Below are positions 51,656 to 61,340 of a stretch of 64,000 nucleotides of DNA, piece by piece. Source of the stretch: Tritrichomonas foetus (lineage: Eukaryota > Parabasalia > Tritrichomonadida > Tritrichomonadidae); the NCBI GenBank assembly GCA_001839685.1, contig MLAK01000926.1:121428-185427 (forward strand), in the 5' to 3' direction. Under the pieces are notes generated by a model that made no database searches, was not told the origin of the DNA, and saw only the letters and a program-made list of their open reading frames with translations. Position numbers and translations under genes: made by a program. Numbering within the stretch: the first letter of the stretch is position 1; each line of letters starts with the position of its first letter.

Positions 51656-52018
51656 AGGGCCAGACCTTAATATCTAAAAAGTTTAATCTCTTTAATTCAA
51701 TTCGCAATTTTTGATTTCGGTTAATTTTACCTCATTCTTTTCTGATTCAATAAAAAGTTGAACAACAATGCCGAAAATTCGTAAGCAAGGCTGTTCATTC
51801 AAAAAGGAGAAGATTTTTTCAACTCTGAAATATTTTGTCAGATTTGGAAATTGTAATATTTTCCCAAACAATTAATTTGACCACTAAAGACATAATTTTG
51901 AATAATTTATATGGTGAAAATAGATTTATTATTATAATTTTGATGACATCTCCAAAAACAAAATGTTTAAAAATAATTTTTATATTTCTCGAAATTAAAA
52001 CAAAAAGTGATACATAAA
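51656..52018. other. Intergenic stretch
   Basis: No supported gene. A 35-codon ATG frame at 51768-51875 (MPKIRKQGCSFKKEK start) has some coding character but no context. Confidence 0.4.
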
Positions 52019-52840
52019 TTAAAGTTCAATATTTCTTAGGCGGGAATATACACCAAACTGCCGAATCCATGTGATATAGCATGAAATAGTGGAAATAATC
52101 ATCATTATTATTGCTATAAATGCGATACATAAGCATATTATTGCTGCATTTGTTATTTCGTGTATTTCTTGAGCTAATCCTTCAACTTCTATATGTCCTT
52201 CATTAAATCCATCAGATTCATATTCGATATCGGGAAATGGACCTTTTCCAAACGATTCAAAAACGACAGGTGGTACAAAATATGAACTCCAATTTATGTC
52301 GGTCAACAACATTGCAGGATCACGGAAATTTGTCGTGAACACTTTAATGATCTTTCCTTTTGATAAAGATTCAGTTAACCGAAATCGAAACTGAGGCCCT
52401 GGAGCTAACAATAGACATGAATTGCTTCCAGATGCTTTCCATTTTCCTTTATGCTTTGTGGAATAGGAAATTCCTCTCCTACAGGATGTAATTGGAATGT
52501 TGATTCCTGAAGCAAAAAACTTGGCACCAGGATCAAGCTTAACTATTCCATACACTATTGATTTCGATATAATCGCAATAAATGGAGGATTAGAATCAAA
52601 CAAAATATAATTCGGGGGCTGATGTAAAGGAATTTTTCGATGACCACCATGGAGTTCAATAATTGTTCCAGTAGTTCTCATTGGTGTGACAATGAAAAAT
52701 CTTTCACCACCTTCCCAAATCCAACAAAATGTTTTTGACTTATTACTGGTTTTGGCATAAAACACTGATCCTACAGAGTTAAAGAGATGAACATTTTTAC
52801 ATATTTCAGATGATATTTTGATAAGAAAGAGCATAATCAT
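52019..52840 (-). CDS. Type I membrane protein, function unknown
   Basis: A predicted 273-residue protein. A weakly hydrophobic N-terminus could be a signal peptide. The lumenal part is beta-rich, and a single membrane segment at ~232-258 (AAIICLCIAFIAIIMMIIST) precedes a short basic tail (WIRQFGVYSRLRNIEL). The lumenal domain is not recognised. The plan fits a surface, Golgi or lysosomal protein. Met3 is an alternative start. Confidence 0.7.
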   Translation of the reverse strand: MIMLFLIKISSEICKNVHLFNSVGSVFYAKTSNKSKTFCWIWEGGERFFIVTPMRTTGTIIELHGGHRKIPLHQPPNYILFDSNPPFIAIISKSIVYGIVKLDPGAKFFASGINIPITSCRRGISYSTKHKGKWKASGSNSCLLLAPGPQFRFRLTESLSKGKIIKVFTTNFRDPAMLLTDINWSSYFVPPVVFESFGKGPFPDIEYESDGFNEGHIEVEGLAQEIHEITNAAIICLCIAFIAIIMMIISTISCYITWIRQFGVYSRLRNIEL

Positions 52841-53613
52841 TCTGACGACATAATGATGACTTTGAATGGTTTATGCAAATATAAGGTAACTCATAAATTT
52901 GCTATTTTTCAACTTTTTCAATAATGTTATTCAATAAAATTTGAAAGATTCCATTTTACACAACGAGGCGAAGTGATCAGTATCATATCATCCAAAAAAT
53001 TTTACGTTATTCAATTTTGATCAAATCATATTAACTCATTTTCTCAAAATCTGTTGACTATATTTCTGTTTAATTAAAGAACCATACTAATTATAACATT
53101 ATAAATAAATATTTCTAAAAGCTAAGGAAAAAGATAAATTTTGATGTAATATACCGTTATATTTCAATCATCCATTCACTTTTCAGAACGATATATTGGC
53201 CATTGAAAATAAATAACATCATTGAAAATTTTCCACAAATTGAAAAATAGTCGTCCAATAAATTTATTGAAATTTTGCCGAAATAAAATTTAAATAAAAT
53301 TTAAAATAATCATGCATGGGATTCATAATCTCAATTTTAGATTGCCATGTAGAATAGTACAGAATTTTCATAATGTAGTTACATCATGTTTATATTGACT
53401 ATAAAAATATCTGAAAGTCTTTATTTCAATAGTTTATTGGTTGATTCAATACAATTTTTGTGTGAATATTCAAACATGATTACGATTGTTCAATTCTGTT
53501 AAGAAAAAGTTTGAGAGCTATTTCACAATTTTATTCAATCATGAACTCTGCTATTGAAATTTTCCATACCAAATAATTTTTTTGAATAGATAATTGAATA
53601 TACTTCTCAAAGA
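52841..53613. other. Divergent intergenic region
   Basis: About 770 bp, AT-rich, with no gene or repeat recognised. Confidence 0.45.
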
Positions 53614-56600
53614 ATGGACACTCAGTGCATTTCCGCTGAGATTCCTCAAAATATGACTGAAAATTCGAACACTAATAATCCAACAAGTGTTTTATCAACT
53701 CCCACACCCAATTTTTCGATAAACCAAAATTCGAATTCATCATCAAAGATAAACATCCCAGATGCAAATAACGGTATTAAGATAAATAATTTCAATAGCC
53801 AATTGAACCCTGTACCTGTCATCCCAAAAATGAACGAGCCGAATTCCAATATTCAGCCTGATCCGAATATTCCGAATTGTCAAAATTCCATCAATACCAT
53901 TCAACTGCGATCACCAAGGACAGCAAACTCTCAGTCAAATCAATATTTCCCAAGAAATTCAGAAATGCAATTAAGAAGAGCTTCGCTCGCCCCTTCATCA
54001 CAGCAACGCATCAGCATGCTCAACTACTACATGCAAGCCAACTCGAACAACCAGTCAGGAGCAATTGGGCAAAACCAATTTTTAGCTCAACAAAGATATG
54101 CCATGCAGCTACAACAGCAAATGCTACTCCAAAGACAGAGGGAGCTTCAGAAGCAAATGCAAATGCAACAACAAAATGGAGCAACAAACGATAATAAACA
54201 GGATAGTCCACCAAACTTGACCCCCACTCCAAACACTTCTGCTATTCCCGTAGCCAACCCTGCCTCAACTGCTCCACAAAGTCGGTCACCTGTTCCACAA
54301 ATTCCACCTCATCAAAATACTATGCAAAATTCGAACAACATGCAAAATGCTAATAACATTCAAAATGCTAATAATATACATAATATTAATAACATACAAA
54401 GCGTCAATAATATACAAAATGCAAATAACATTCAAAATGCTCATAATATACAGAACTTTAATAACAAACAAAACTTTAATAACATACAAAGCGTCAATAA
54501 TATACAAAACTTTAATAATATACAAAGCACCAATAATATACAGAACTTTAATAACATACAAAGCGTCAATAATATTCAAAACGTTAATAATTTACCTCAT
54601 GCCAATCATGGACAAAATGAATCTCATGGACAAAATGTGAATAATGTACAAAACGGTACTAATATGCAAGATGCGAATAGCATGCAATATAGTCAATGTA
54701 GACAAAACTTGAACCCTACCCAAACTAGTAAACCTCATTTACAATTGCCTTTACCAAATCATAATTATAAAAAATCATCACCATCACCATTTCAAACAAC
54801 AGCCATATTAGCTCCATCTTCGAGTTTTGCCCATACAAGTGATGGTATTCACACAGGATTCTATAATTGGCCCTCATCCAAATCCAATCAAGATCTTGCC
54901 AATCTGAAACGTGAGTTGAAAGTAGCTGCTAAACAAGAAGAATTTAATTCGCCAATTCTCTCAAAAAGTGGTTCTTCTAAAGTATTTGCTAAAGGGGCGA
55001 CTTATCAATCACAACAATCTAAACAATCTAACGAACAAGTCACATTTGAATTAAATTTAAATTTGCCAGCTGAATCAATCCCACCTCTTCCGATCGATGC
55101 AGATAAAATTTGGGCGAGAATTCAAGATCCAGACGAACCGGTGACATTTACAGAATTATTAGATCACGTGTATAGTAATGTTAATCCCAGTAATATACTT
55201 GCAGCATTATCACAAGATAAATCATTAAAGACGAGTTCAATTTCAATCGAACTTTCGCGCCATTTGAATTACATGCATCGAATTTTTAGAGCTGATGAAT
55301 TAATTGCCTTCACATCAAACACTCGACTTGATCCTGCTACATTAAGAGCATCACTAAAACCTCGACAATTAAGTCTATTCGACTGTGTGATAATTTTGTT
55401 AGATAAAATTCTGAAAGGTGTGAATAATGACAATGATAAAAAGCTAACCCTTCGAAACTTTTCCGAATATTTAATTCCAAGTGAATTAATTTCACCTGCC
55501 ACTAAAAGATCGAGATTATTATACTTAATTTTCTTGCCAATCAAATCTGTAAATGGTGACGAATACTTTATTACTGTTCATACAAACAAAAATAATGTCC
55601 GAATTTATTCCAAAGATACTCCTGGTAAAGTATTAATGAGTTTTTCTTTAGATAAAGTGAATTCGAGCGTTCGAGGAGATCATCTCATATTTGTTGATTC
55701 ACAGAAAAATGGTGCACCTATGCTTGCCTATAAATTTACATCAGGTGAAGGTGCTTTTGTATGGAATGAAGCATTTTCATCCAACAATTATGATCCACTC
55801 CTTACATTTATGACATGCATTCCACAAATGCTTGAATATTGTGATGGTGCACCAAAAGAGTTTTTTGATCAAATATGTGCTTTGATTAGTTCACCGGATT
55901 TAGAACTTGCCCAAGCCATTTGTGAAATTGGAAAAACTCAGTTATTAGGTCAAGAAGCATTTGAAAAGACACAGGCTACAATTAAAATGGTTCTCAGTTT
56001 ATTAAGTGAGAGAAATCTTCTTTGCCAATTTATTCGTGCATCTTTTCAGGACGAAATCGATCACACTAATAAGCCAGATACTATTTTCCGCGAGAGTTCA
56101 GTTGCCACCATGATTAGTGGGATTTTGATGTCATCAAGTGATATTGGATTTGCTGATCAAGTATGTAAAGTATTAACAAATAATATCACAGACTTAAATA
56201 ATGCAGTTTTAGCCTTTACTCGTGTTCAAAAACTCATTCAAACGCATACGAAATTTGTTTGCTGTCAAGCTTTTAAGGCGACACGAAGAAAATATCCAAA
56301 TAACTTAGTCCCTTTGTCAGCTACATCAGCTATCCTCTTTTTAAGATATTTAATTCCATATTTCCTGAAAGTATCTAAAGAATTAACCATCTTTAGTCAA
56401 AAATTAATAAATCCATTTGTATTTTCGCTGAGAGACGATCCCAAGTATTCTGTTGAAGCTCGCACCTACCATATAATCGTAAGATACTTATTAATGATCA
56501 CCAAGCCAAAAGATGACCAAATAAGTATTCGATCTGCAAACACCAAAGAAATAATTATTGATTTCTTAAAATCTAATTTTGAACAACTTCTTATTCATTT

Positions 56601-56736
56601 ACCGAAAATAATATATGGTAAAAACGAACATGCCTTAAAGTTTTCGATTTTAGAGATTCTCGAGAACTACTTCAACGGTACTGATGAAAACTATGAAAAA
56701 AGAATGTTTGATAAGACACTTTTCCCATCTGATTAA
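53614..56736 (+). CDS. RasGAP-domain protein with Asn/Gln-rich N-terminus
   Basis: A predicted 1040-residue protein. Residues 1-430 are disordered and Asn/Gln-rich, with a run of about a dozen NIQN(A/F/V)NN-type repeats at ~240-330. Residues ~640-720 may form a PH- or C2-like fold. Residues ~750-980 form a RasGAP domain: an arginine finger Arg826 in TIFRESSVATMISG and the FLR-type motif ILFLRYLIPYFL at ~908. It should speed GTP hydrolysis by Ras-type GTPases. The finger has the FRxxS context of active GAPs. Confidence 0.82.
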   Translation: MDTQCISAEIPQNMTENSNTNNPTSVLSTPTPNFSINQNSNSSSKINIPDANNGIKINNFNSQLNPVPVIPKMNEPNSNIQPDPNIPNCQNSINTIQLRSPRTANSQSNQYFPRNSEMQLRRASLAPSSQQRISMLNYYMQANSNNQSGAIGQNQFLAQQRYAMQLQQQMLLQRQRELQKQMQMQQQNGATNDNKQDSPPNLTPTPNTSAIPVANPASTAPQSRSPVPQIPPHQNTMQNSNNMQNANNIQNANNIHNINNIQSVNNIQNANNIQNAHNIQNFNNKQNFNNIQSVNNIQNFNNIQSTNNIQNFNNIQSVNNIQNVNNLPHANHGQNESHGQNVNNVQNGTNMQDANSMQYSQCRQNLNPTQTSKPHLQLPLPNHNYKKSSPSPFQTTAILAPSSSFAHTSDGIHTGFYNWPSSKSNQDLANLKRELKVAAKQEEFNSPILSKSGSSKVFAKGATYQSQQSKQSNEQVTFELNLNLPAESIPPLPIDADKIWARIQDPDEPVTFTELLDHVYSNVNPSNILAALSQDKSLKTSSISIELSRHLNYMHRIFRADELIAFTSNTRLDPATLRASLKPRQLSLFDCVIILLDKILKGVNNDNDKKLTLRNFSEYLIPSELISPATKRSRLLYLIFLPIKSVNGDEYFITVHTNKNNVRIYSKDTPGKVLMSFSLDKVNSSVRGDHLIFVDSQKNGAPMLAYKFTSGEGAFVWNEAFSSNNYDPLLTFMTCIPQMLEYCDGAPKEFFDQICALISSPDLELAQAICEIGKTQLLGQEAFEKTQATIKMVLSLLSERNLLCQFIRASFQDEIDHTNKPDTIFRESSVATMISGILMSSSDIGFADQVCKVLTNNITDLNNAVLAFTRVQKLIQTHTKFVCCQAFKATRRKYPNNLVPLSATSAILFLRYLIPYFLKVSKELTIFSQKLINPFVFSLRDDPKYSVEARTYHIIVRYLLMITKPKDDQISIRSANTKEIIIDFLKSNFEQLLIHLPKIIYGKNEHALKFSILEILENYFNGTDENYEKRMFDKTLFPSD
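54340..54600 (+). repeat. Coding repeat encoding NIQNxNN units
   Basis: A 21-24 bp unit (AATAACATACAAAACTTT and variants) repeats about a dozen times inside the RasGAP gene. The copies diverge mainly at the variable residue. Confidence 0.8.
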
Positions 56737-56908
56737 TTGTTTTTATTTCTTGTTATAGTAAAATATTATTCTATTTTTTGGGTAATTTTTATTTAAATTA
56801 GCAGATGTGATTAGCATTTTTTTGATATAATTAGAAAGAAAAAGAAGAATTAAGAGAAAGTAAGAGACCAATAATGAGAAAGAAAAGAAAAATCAAAAAG
56901 GAAAAGGC

Positions 56909-56932
56909 AAAAAAAAAAAAAAAAAAAAAAAA
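56909..56932. repeat. A24 homopolymer
   Basis: Twenty-four A between two convergent genes. Confidence 0.9.
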
Positions 56933-56974
56933 TATGATAGAGGTAATTTCTTTTGATGTATAATAATAACAAAT

Positions 56975-57934
56975 TTATTTTTTGTATGCTGTTTCAATAG
57001 TTATTGATTCCGATAGCTTTAGAGATTTGCCACATCGCTGTTTTTTGTTCTTCTTGGCTTTTTTCTTCTGTAATAATTGATACTTATCAGAAACACTAAT
57101 CATAAGAATAATGAAACACACAAATACGAAGCTCCATTTGTATAAATAATGTGATGTATAACGAATTTTCTCATTTGGAACAGAGCATTCAATAGCCAAA
57201 TAAATTGCAATAACAAATAAAACTGGTAAAAAAACATTTGGTAAGAAGAAACTAACGATAAAAGCTATTCCAAGTGTGAAAAAATAAAATTTAGCATTAG
57301 TAGCAATACTTTGATAATAAGTAGCTTTTTCGGAAATGCTTTTAACTGTTTGAATAGTTTGAACAACTGAATTTTGGATTGCTTGGAACTTTGAGCGCTC
57401 TTCGTCAAATAATTTTTGATATTCCACAAATCTTTTTCGAACTTGAACCATTAATTCATCCAAACTCTGTCTAGCAGTATTTAAAAACTCTGTAGATAAT
57501 GATACTGCTTGAAATACACTTAATATTCTTTCCATGTTGACTGAAGTAATATTTTCATGAACTGCGTGGAAGCATATTGTATCTATATTGATAAAATAAA
57601 TTGTGAAGATATTGAAGCTTTCAGAATCAAGTTGGGTGATAAAAGAGAAGTCAGAGTCATACACAGGAAGCTGATCAGATCTTCCATCTCGTGACTGCTC
57701 ACATATCATAATTGCTATTGCCAATTTAATCCTTTTATCAACATCTAAATTTATACATAAATCATTCATTGTTTTACCCAAATTTTCGTAGCATTTATCA
57801 ATTTTTTGTTTGGCGTTTCTTGTGATTATTGAAGCACTTCTGGATTCCTCAGCAGATGCAGTTGGAGGTGATTGTTGTATCACTAAAAAGCTGCTACCTG
57901 AGATTACGGAGAAAAATAAAAAGAAAATAGGCAT
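56975..57934 (-). CDS. GEX1/KAR5/Brambleberry-like nuclear-envelope protein
   Basis: A predicted 319-residue protein with the layout of the KAR5-GEX1-Brambleberry family, which is required for nuclear fusion after mating. A signal-peptide-like start (residues 1-18) is followed by a Cys-containing domain (Cys48, Cys60, Cys78, Cys121) with the family's KRxxLAxxxxxCE pattern as KRIKLAIAIMICE, then FNIFTIYFINIDTICFHAV. A coiled coil follows at ~150-205, then three membrane segments (~213-231, 233-250, 266-281) and a basic tail. Several family Cys are missing, so the fold may be reduced. Function in karyogamy is inferred from the family; sex is not established in trichomonads. Confidence 0.6.
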   Translation of the reverse strand: MPIFFLFFSVISGSSFLVIQQSPPTASAEESRSASIITRNAKQKIDKCYENLGKTMNDLCINLDVDKRIKLAIAIMICEQSRDGRSDQLPVYDSDFSFITQLDSESFNIFTIYFINIDTICFHAVHENITSVNMERILSVFQAVSLSTEFLNTARQSLDELMVQVRKRFVEYQKLFDEERSKFQAIQNSVVQTIQTVKSISEKATYYQSIATNAKFYFFTLGIAFIVSFFLPNVFLPVLFVIAIYLAIECSVPNEKIRYTSHYLYKWSFVFVCFIILMISVSDKYQLLQKKKAKKNKKQRCGKSLKLSESITIETAYKK

Positions 57935-58105
57935 AATGAACGTTTAATAAATCAACTTTTTCCGAACAAGAATATTCAATTTTATTTGATCGTCAATTGT
58001 CTTCGTATTTTTTTGCCAATTCACTCGTGAAAGAATATCTTGTGATTGTAGGCAAGCTTTTGGTAATCATCATTTACTAATGTTTTATTACATAACAAAA
58101 TCATA

Positions 58106-58744
58106 TTAAAGTAGAATTGTATAATTTTCACATGGACTTGGATCCTCTGCATCACTATCGTAAAGAGTTGCTGCATACTGTGAATAATCAAACTTTTCAG
58201 GAAATTGATTTGGGACCGTGAATTCAAATCCAGAATTTTCATCGTCATAAGAATCCACTATTTCCGGAAAAGCAATTTCTTTGCTTTCACTTGCTATATT
58301 CGGAATTGGATACTCTTTTCTATTTAAAAGAACCAGCCTCTCTCTTGTTGATGCCTTTTTAGTGTAAATTAATAATTTCTTCACTTCTTCAAATGTTGAT
58401 GTTTTGTTAAAACATGTGGATAAGTGAAAATAAATATTCCAATGTTTGATATCTGGATAAGAAAGTTTCAGTTTATCTTTATTGTTTTTTCTGGAATTAT
58501 CGATCAGGAAATTATGATGTCTAAAGTTATAAGAATGGCTATTGGTACTAATGCCGATAAAGTTGCTGAATATTTTAGAATGTGAAATAATAAGGTTATC
58601 ACTAAACCATCCAATTCCTATTTGAGGAATAATTTCTGGATATTTTTTTCCAAATTCCAAGCAATAATACACATTTGTTGAAAATGCTTTTGGTTTAATT
58701 AGCTTCCTTAATTCATCTAGTAGAGGTTCATGGTGTAATGCCAT
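58106..58744 (-). CDS. IBP39-like initiator-binding-domain protein
   Basis: A predicted 212-residue protein. Residues ~20-120 resemble the winged-helix initiator-binding domain of T. vaginalis IBP39, which binds the TCA(Py)(T/A) initiator: GIGWFSDNLIISHSKIFSNF, then NSHSYNFRHHNFLI, then WNIYFHLSTCF. The N- and C-terminal parts differ from IBP39, and the acidic tail may recruit RNA polymerase II. The family is expanded in trichomonads. This gene shares the window with the initiator-like motifs noted upstream of several genes. Assignment is from pattern recall; a search is needed to confirm. Confidence 0.5.
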   Translation of the reverse strand: MALHHEPLLDELRKLIKPKAFSTNVYYCLEFGKKYPEIIPQIGIGWFSDNLIISHSKIFSNFIGISTNSHSYNFRHHNFLIDNSRKNNKDKLKLSYPDIKHWNIYFHLSTCFNKTSTFEEVKKLLIYTKKASTRERLVLLNRKEYPIPNIASESKEIAFPEIVDSYDDENSGFEFTVPNQFPEKFDYSQYAATLYDSDAEDPSPCENYTILL

Positions 58745-59416
58745 TGTGAATTAGGATGATATGAAAATAATTATTATTTCGTTCTAGTCAAAACTATTCA
58801 ATTTTGATCCTCATTTCGCAACATTTGAATGCATCTTTAATTTTGTCATTCGTATTGAAAATTGAAGGAAATACACGTTTAGGTCTCTCAATTTCATTCT
58901 GTATCAGGACTTTTCGTCAGTTTTATGGTGTCTTTCCAAAGACTTTGGTAAAATAAATCCTCGAAAATAATATATATTTTCTGTTGGAATAACAATTTTT
59001 TCTATTTTTATTGATATAGAAAAATTCTAAGATATTTCTTGTCAGACAAATTGATTAAATTTGAAAAACAATTTTTTTTGGGAATCATTGCATTGTGATA
59101 ATAAAAGAAAATTGTAAGGTGATAAACATGTCAAAGAAATGGAAAGTGAAGCAAAAAAGAATAGTCAATAAACTATTGACTGATTGTTAATTTCAGAGGG
59201 TGTTAGCTCGACATAGTTAATAGTCAAACATTCACATGATATGAAAAAACATGAGCTGAGTGAATTTTCTCTTCTTTCAAAGAAGTGATATATAAGGCAT
59301 GCTATTTCCTAACAGCGTAAAAAAACAAAGTCAAATTATTTTTCAATACTTGAAATAGTTTATTCGATCGGAATAGAATCTATTCAATAGATGAGTTCAA
59401 AAATATCAATTTTTTA
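58745..59416. other. Intergenic stretch
   Basis: No supported gene. A perfect hairpin AGTCAATA-AAC-TATTGACT lies at 59163-59181, and the 20-bp palindromic repeat shared with 40913 lies at 59373-59392. Confidence 0.45.
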
Positions 59417-59803
59417 TTACTTTCTCTTTATTTGTTTTGTTGCTTTGGTACATTTAGACTTGCAAGTCTTCAATGATTTTTCTAGTGATTTAACTTTCTT
59501 ACCTGTGAGTTTATCAAGTCCCTTCTTATGTAAAATGTCTTTAAATAATTTTTCCATTCTTTTCTTCTCTTTCCTTTTTTCCATAAATCTAATAAATTCT
59601 TGAACCTTATCTGTTGATATCTGTGTGTTACTTGATAAATCACGGCGTATACTATTGAGTTGTTGCATCATTATATCATTTTCGGCATTATTAGATTCCA
59701 AAAGTTTATTATATGCGTAAATCATAAACATATCATCTGGTAATTCACTTCCTTCATCAGAATCATATGATGAGCCCATATATAAGAGTAGTCCGAATAT
59801 CAT
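59417..59803 (-). CDS. Small secreted-type or membrane-anchored protein
   Basis: A predicted 128-residue protein. A short hydrophobic start (MIFGLLLYMGSS) is followed by an acidic part (YDSDEGSELPDD), a coiled-coil-like middle (NDIMMQQLNSIRRDLSSN) and a very basic Lys-rich end (KKVKSLEKSLKTCKSKCTKA). No family is recognised. The start is the first ATG in frame. Confidence 0.6.
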   Translation of the reverse strand: MIFGLLLYMGSSYDSDEGSELPDDMFMIYAYNKLLESNNAENDIMMQQLNSIRRDLSSNTQISTDKVQEFIRFMEKRKEKKRMEKLFKDILHKKGLDKLTGKKVKSLEKSLKTCKSKCTKATKQIKRK

Positions 59804-60178
59804 AATAACTAAAAAATTAATAAACTATTCAAAGTGATGACTTTTTGAAAAGATGCATCAATCTCAGCAAAATGATGATATTTCACATTATAACTACTCA
59901 GTGAAATTGACATCTTGTACAAACTTTGTACTGCCAAGTAAACAATATTTTAGAAAATTTTCAAGAAATTTGTCGAAAAAAAAATCATGTTTATGCATTT
60001 ACAACATTAAAGAGTCAAATTTCAAGATCCATCCATAGTGTATTGGGAAATCAATAACTCTATTATTCTCATACTATATTTAGTTTTTAATGTAAAATGT
60101 AACTCATATGAGAATCAATAAAAATCATAAATATATAATAAACGGTCGTCATCTCATCAGATATTGACACAAAATTCA
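59804..60178. other. Intergenic stretch before transposon copy C
   Basis: No supported gene. A 61-codon ATG frame at 59853-60038 is low-complexity and weak. Confidence 0.4.
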
Positions 60179-61290
60179 ATTTAAATAGATGTATACAAAC
60201 TAACTAGCTCTAGATGTAGAAGACCATTGAGAGATCTAAATGAATAATTGTTGATATTATTGTCATCTAAATATTATTTAATTGTAATCCTATTAATAAT
60301 ATATAAATATTATAATTTAAAAATCAAGATACAGAGAAAACCAAATCCAAAAAAAAATTGTGAGAAAAAAATAAACCCAACAGAAATTTCTGAGAATTAT
60401 TGAGATAAAAAGGGATTTTATAGCATTAATATCTTGATTATTTCTTATCATAAATCGTGCTTTTTATTATCATATGACCCTCCATCGAAAATTATAATGT
60501 TTTCCAAAATACAAAAATGAAGTATAAAAAAAATATTAATAATTTTGATATAAATAAAAAAAATTTAGGCATCAATGAGAAGATTACGAATGTTTTGCCA
60601 TCTAAATGGCGAGTCATCAGAAAATTCACTTGGCATCGAGTCTGGAAAAAAACATATTGGATTCCATTTTTCTTGATTTGGTCTTTCAATCGTTGTATCT
60701 GTATCCCTGCTTGAGAATGTGCTGTTGAGGACTGCCAGTCTATTTTCTTCATATACTAAAATTTTATGACAGAAAAGATTTCAATACATTCATATTTGTC
60801 AAATGGAAATTGAATTAATTCAACATCACTGAGTTAAAACTATCAAAATTTTCGCGATTTTTAATTAAAAATCGATAGAAGAAGTGTAAATAGAATTATG
60901 GGAAGCAGTATTATAATCTTTGTGATTCTTGGAAAAAAAGCTTCTCACAATTTTTTTTTAGGCTTTCTCCAAAATCGCTCTTTTTTCGGTTTAATTGTTG
61001 CAAAATTTCAAAACTATGAATAAATATGGCTCATAACTATAAAAAATAGATTTAACAATTGACTGAAAGCTGTTCACCCGAAAACTGAAACAATAGCTTC
61101 TTCAGAATCATTTTCGAAATATTTTTGAATTCGGCCATTTGCGAAGTTTGCGATAAGGGAAATTTTCGTCATTCTTTTAGCTATTTGGGTTTTGATTTTT
61201 GACTNATGGNATTAAGTAATACTGATGATANGNATNATTTNAGTGATTTCGTACGTTAAGACTATTTAGTTTGTATACATCTATTTAAAT
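60179..61290 (-). mobile_element. 1096-bp TIR transposon, copy C (inverted), with 8-bp target duplication
   Basis: The element proper is 60187-61282, inverted relative to copies A and B. It is flanked by the exact direct repeat ATTTAAAT (60179-60186 and 61283-61290). Terminal repeats are intact. Both small frames are present (86 codons at 60752-60492, 32 codons at 61172-61074). Six N positions (61205-61241) mark poor sequence in one end. Confidence 0.85.
60492..60752 (-). CDS. 86-aa ORF inside transposon copy C
   Basis: Same frame and length as in copies A and B; the predicted protein is identical to that of copy A. No domain recognised. Confidence 0.3.
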   Translation of the reverse strand: MKKIDWQSSTAHSQAGIQIQRLKDQIKKNGIQYVFFQTRCQVNFLMTRHLDGKTFVIFSLMPKFFLFISKLLIFFLYFIFVFWKTL

Positions 61291-61340
61291 ACTTATTTGG
61301 CAAAACTGAAATATTTGTCAAAAATTGCCCATTCGCTTGT

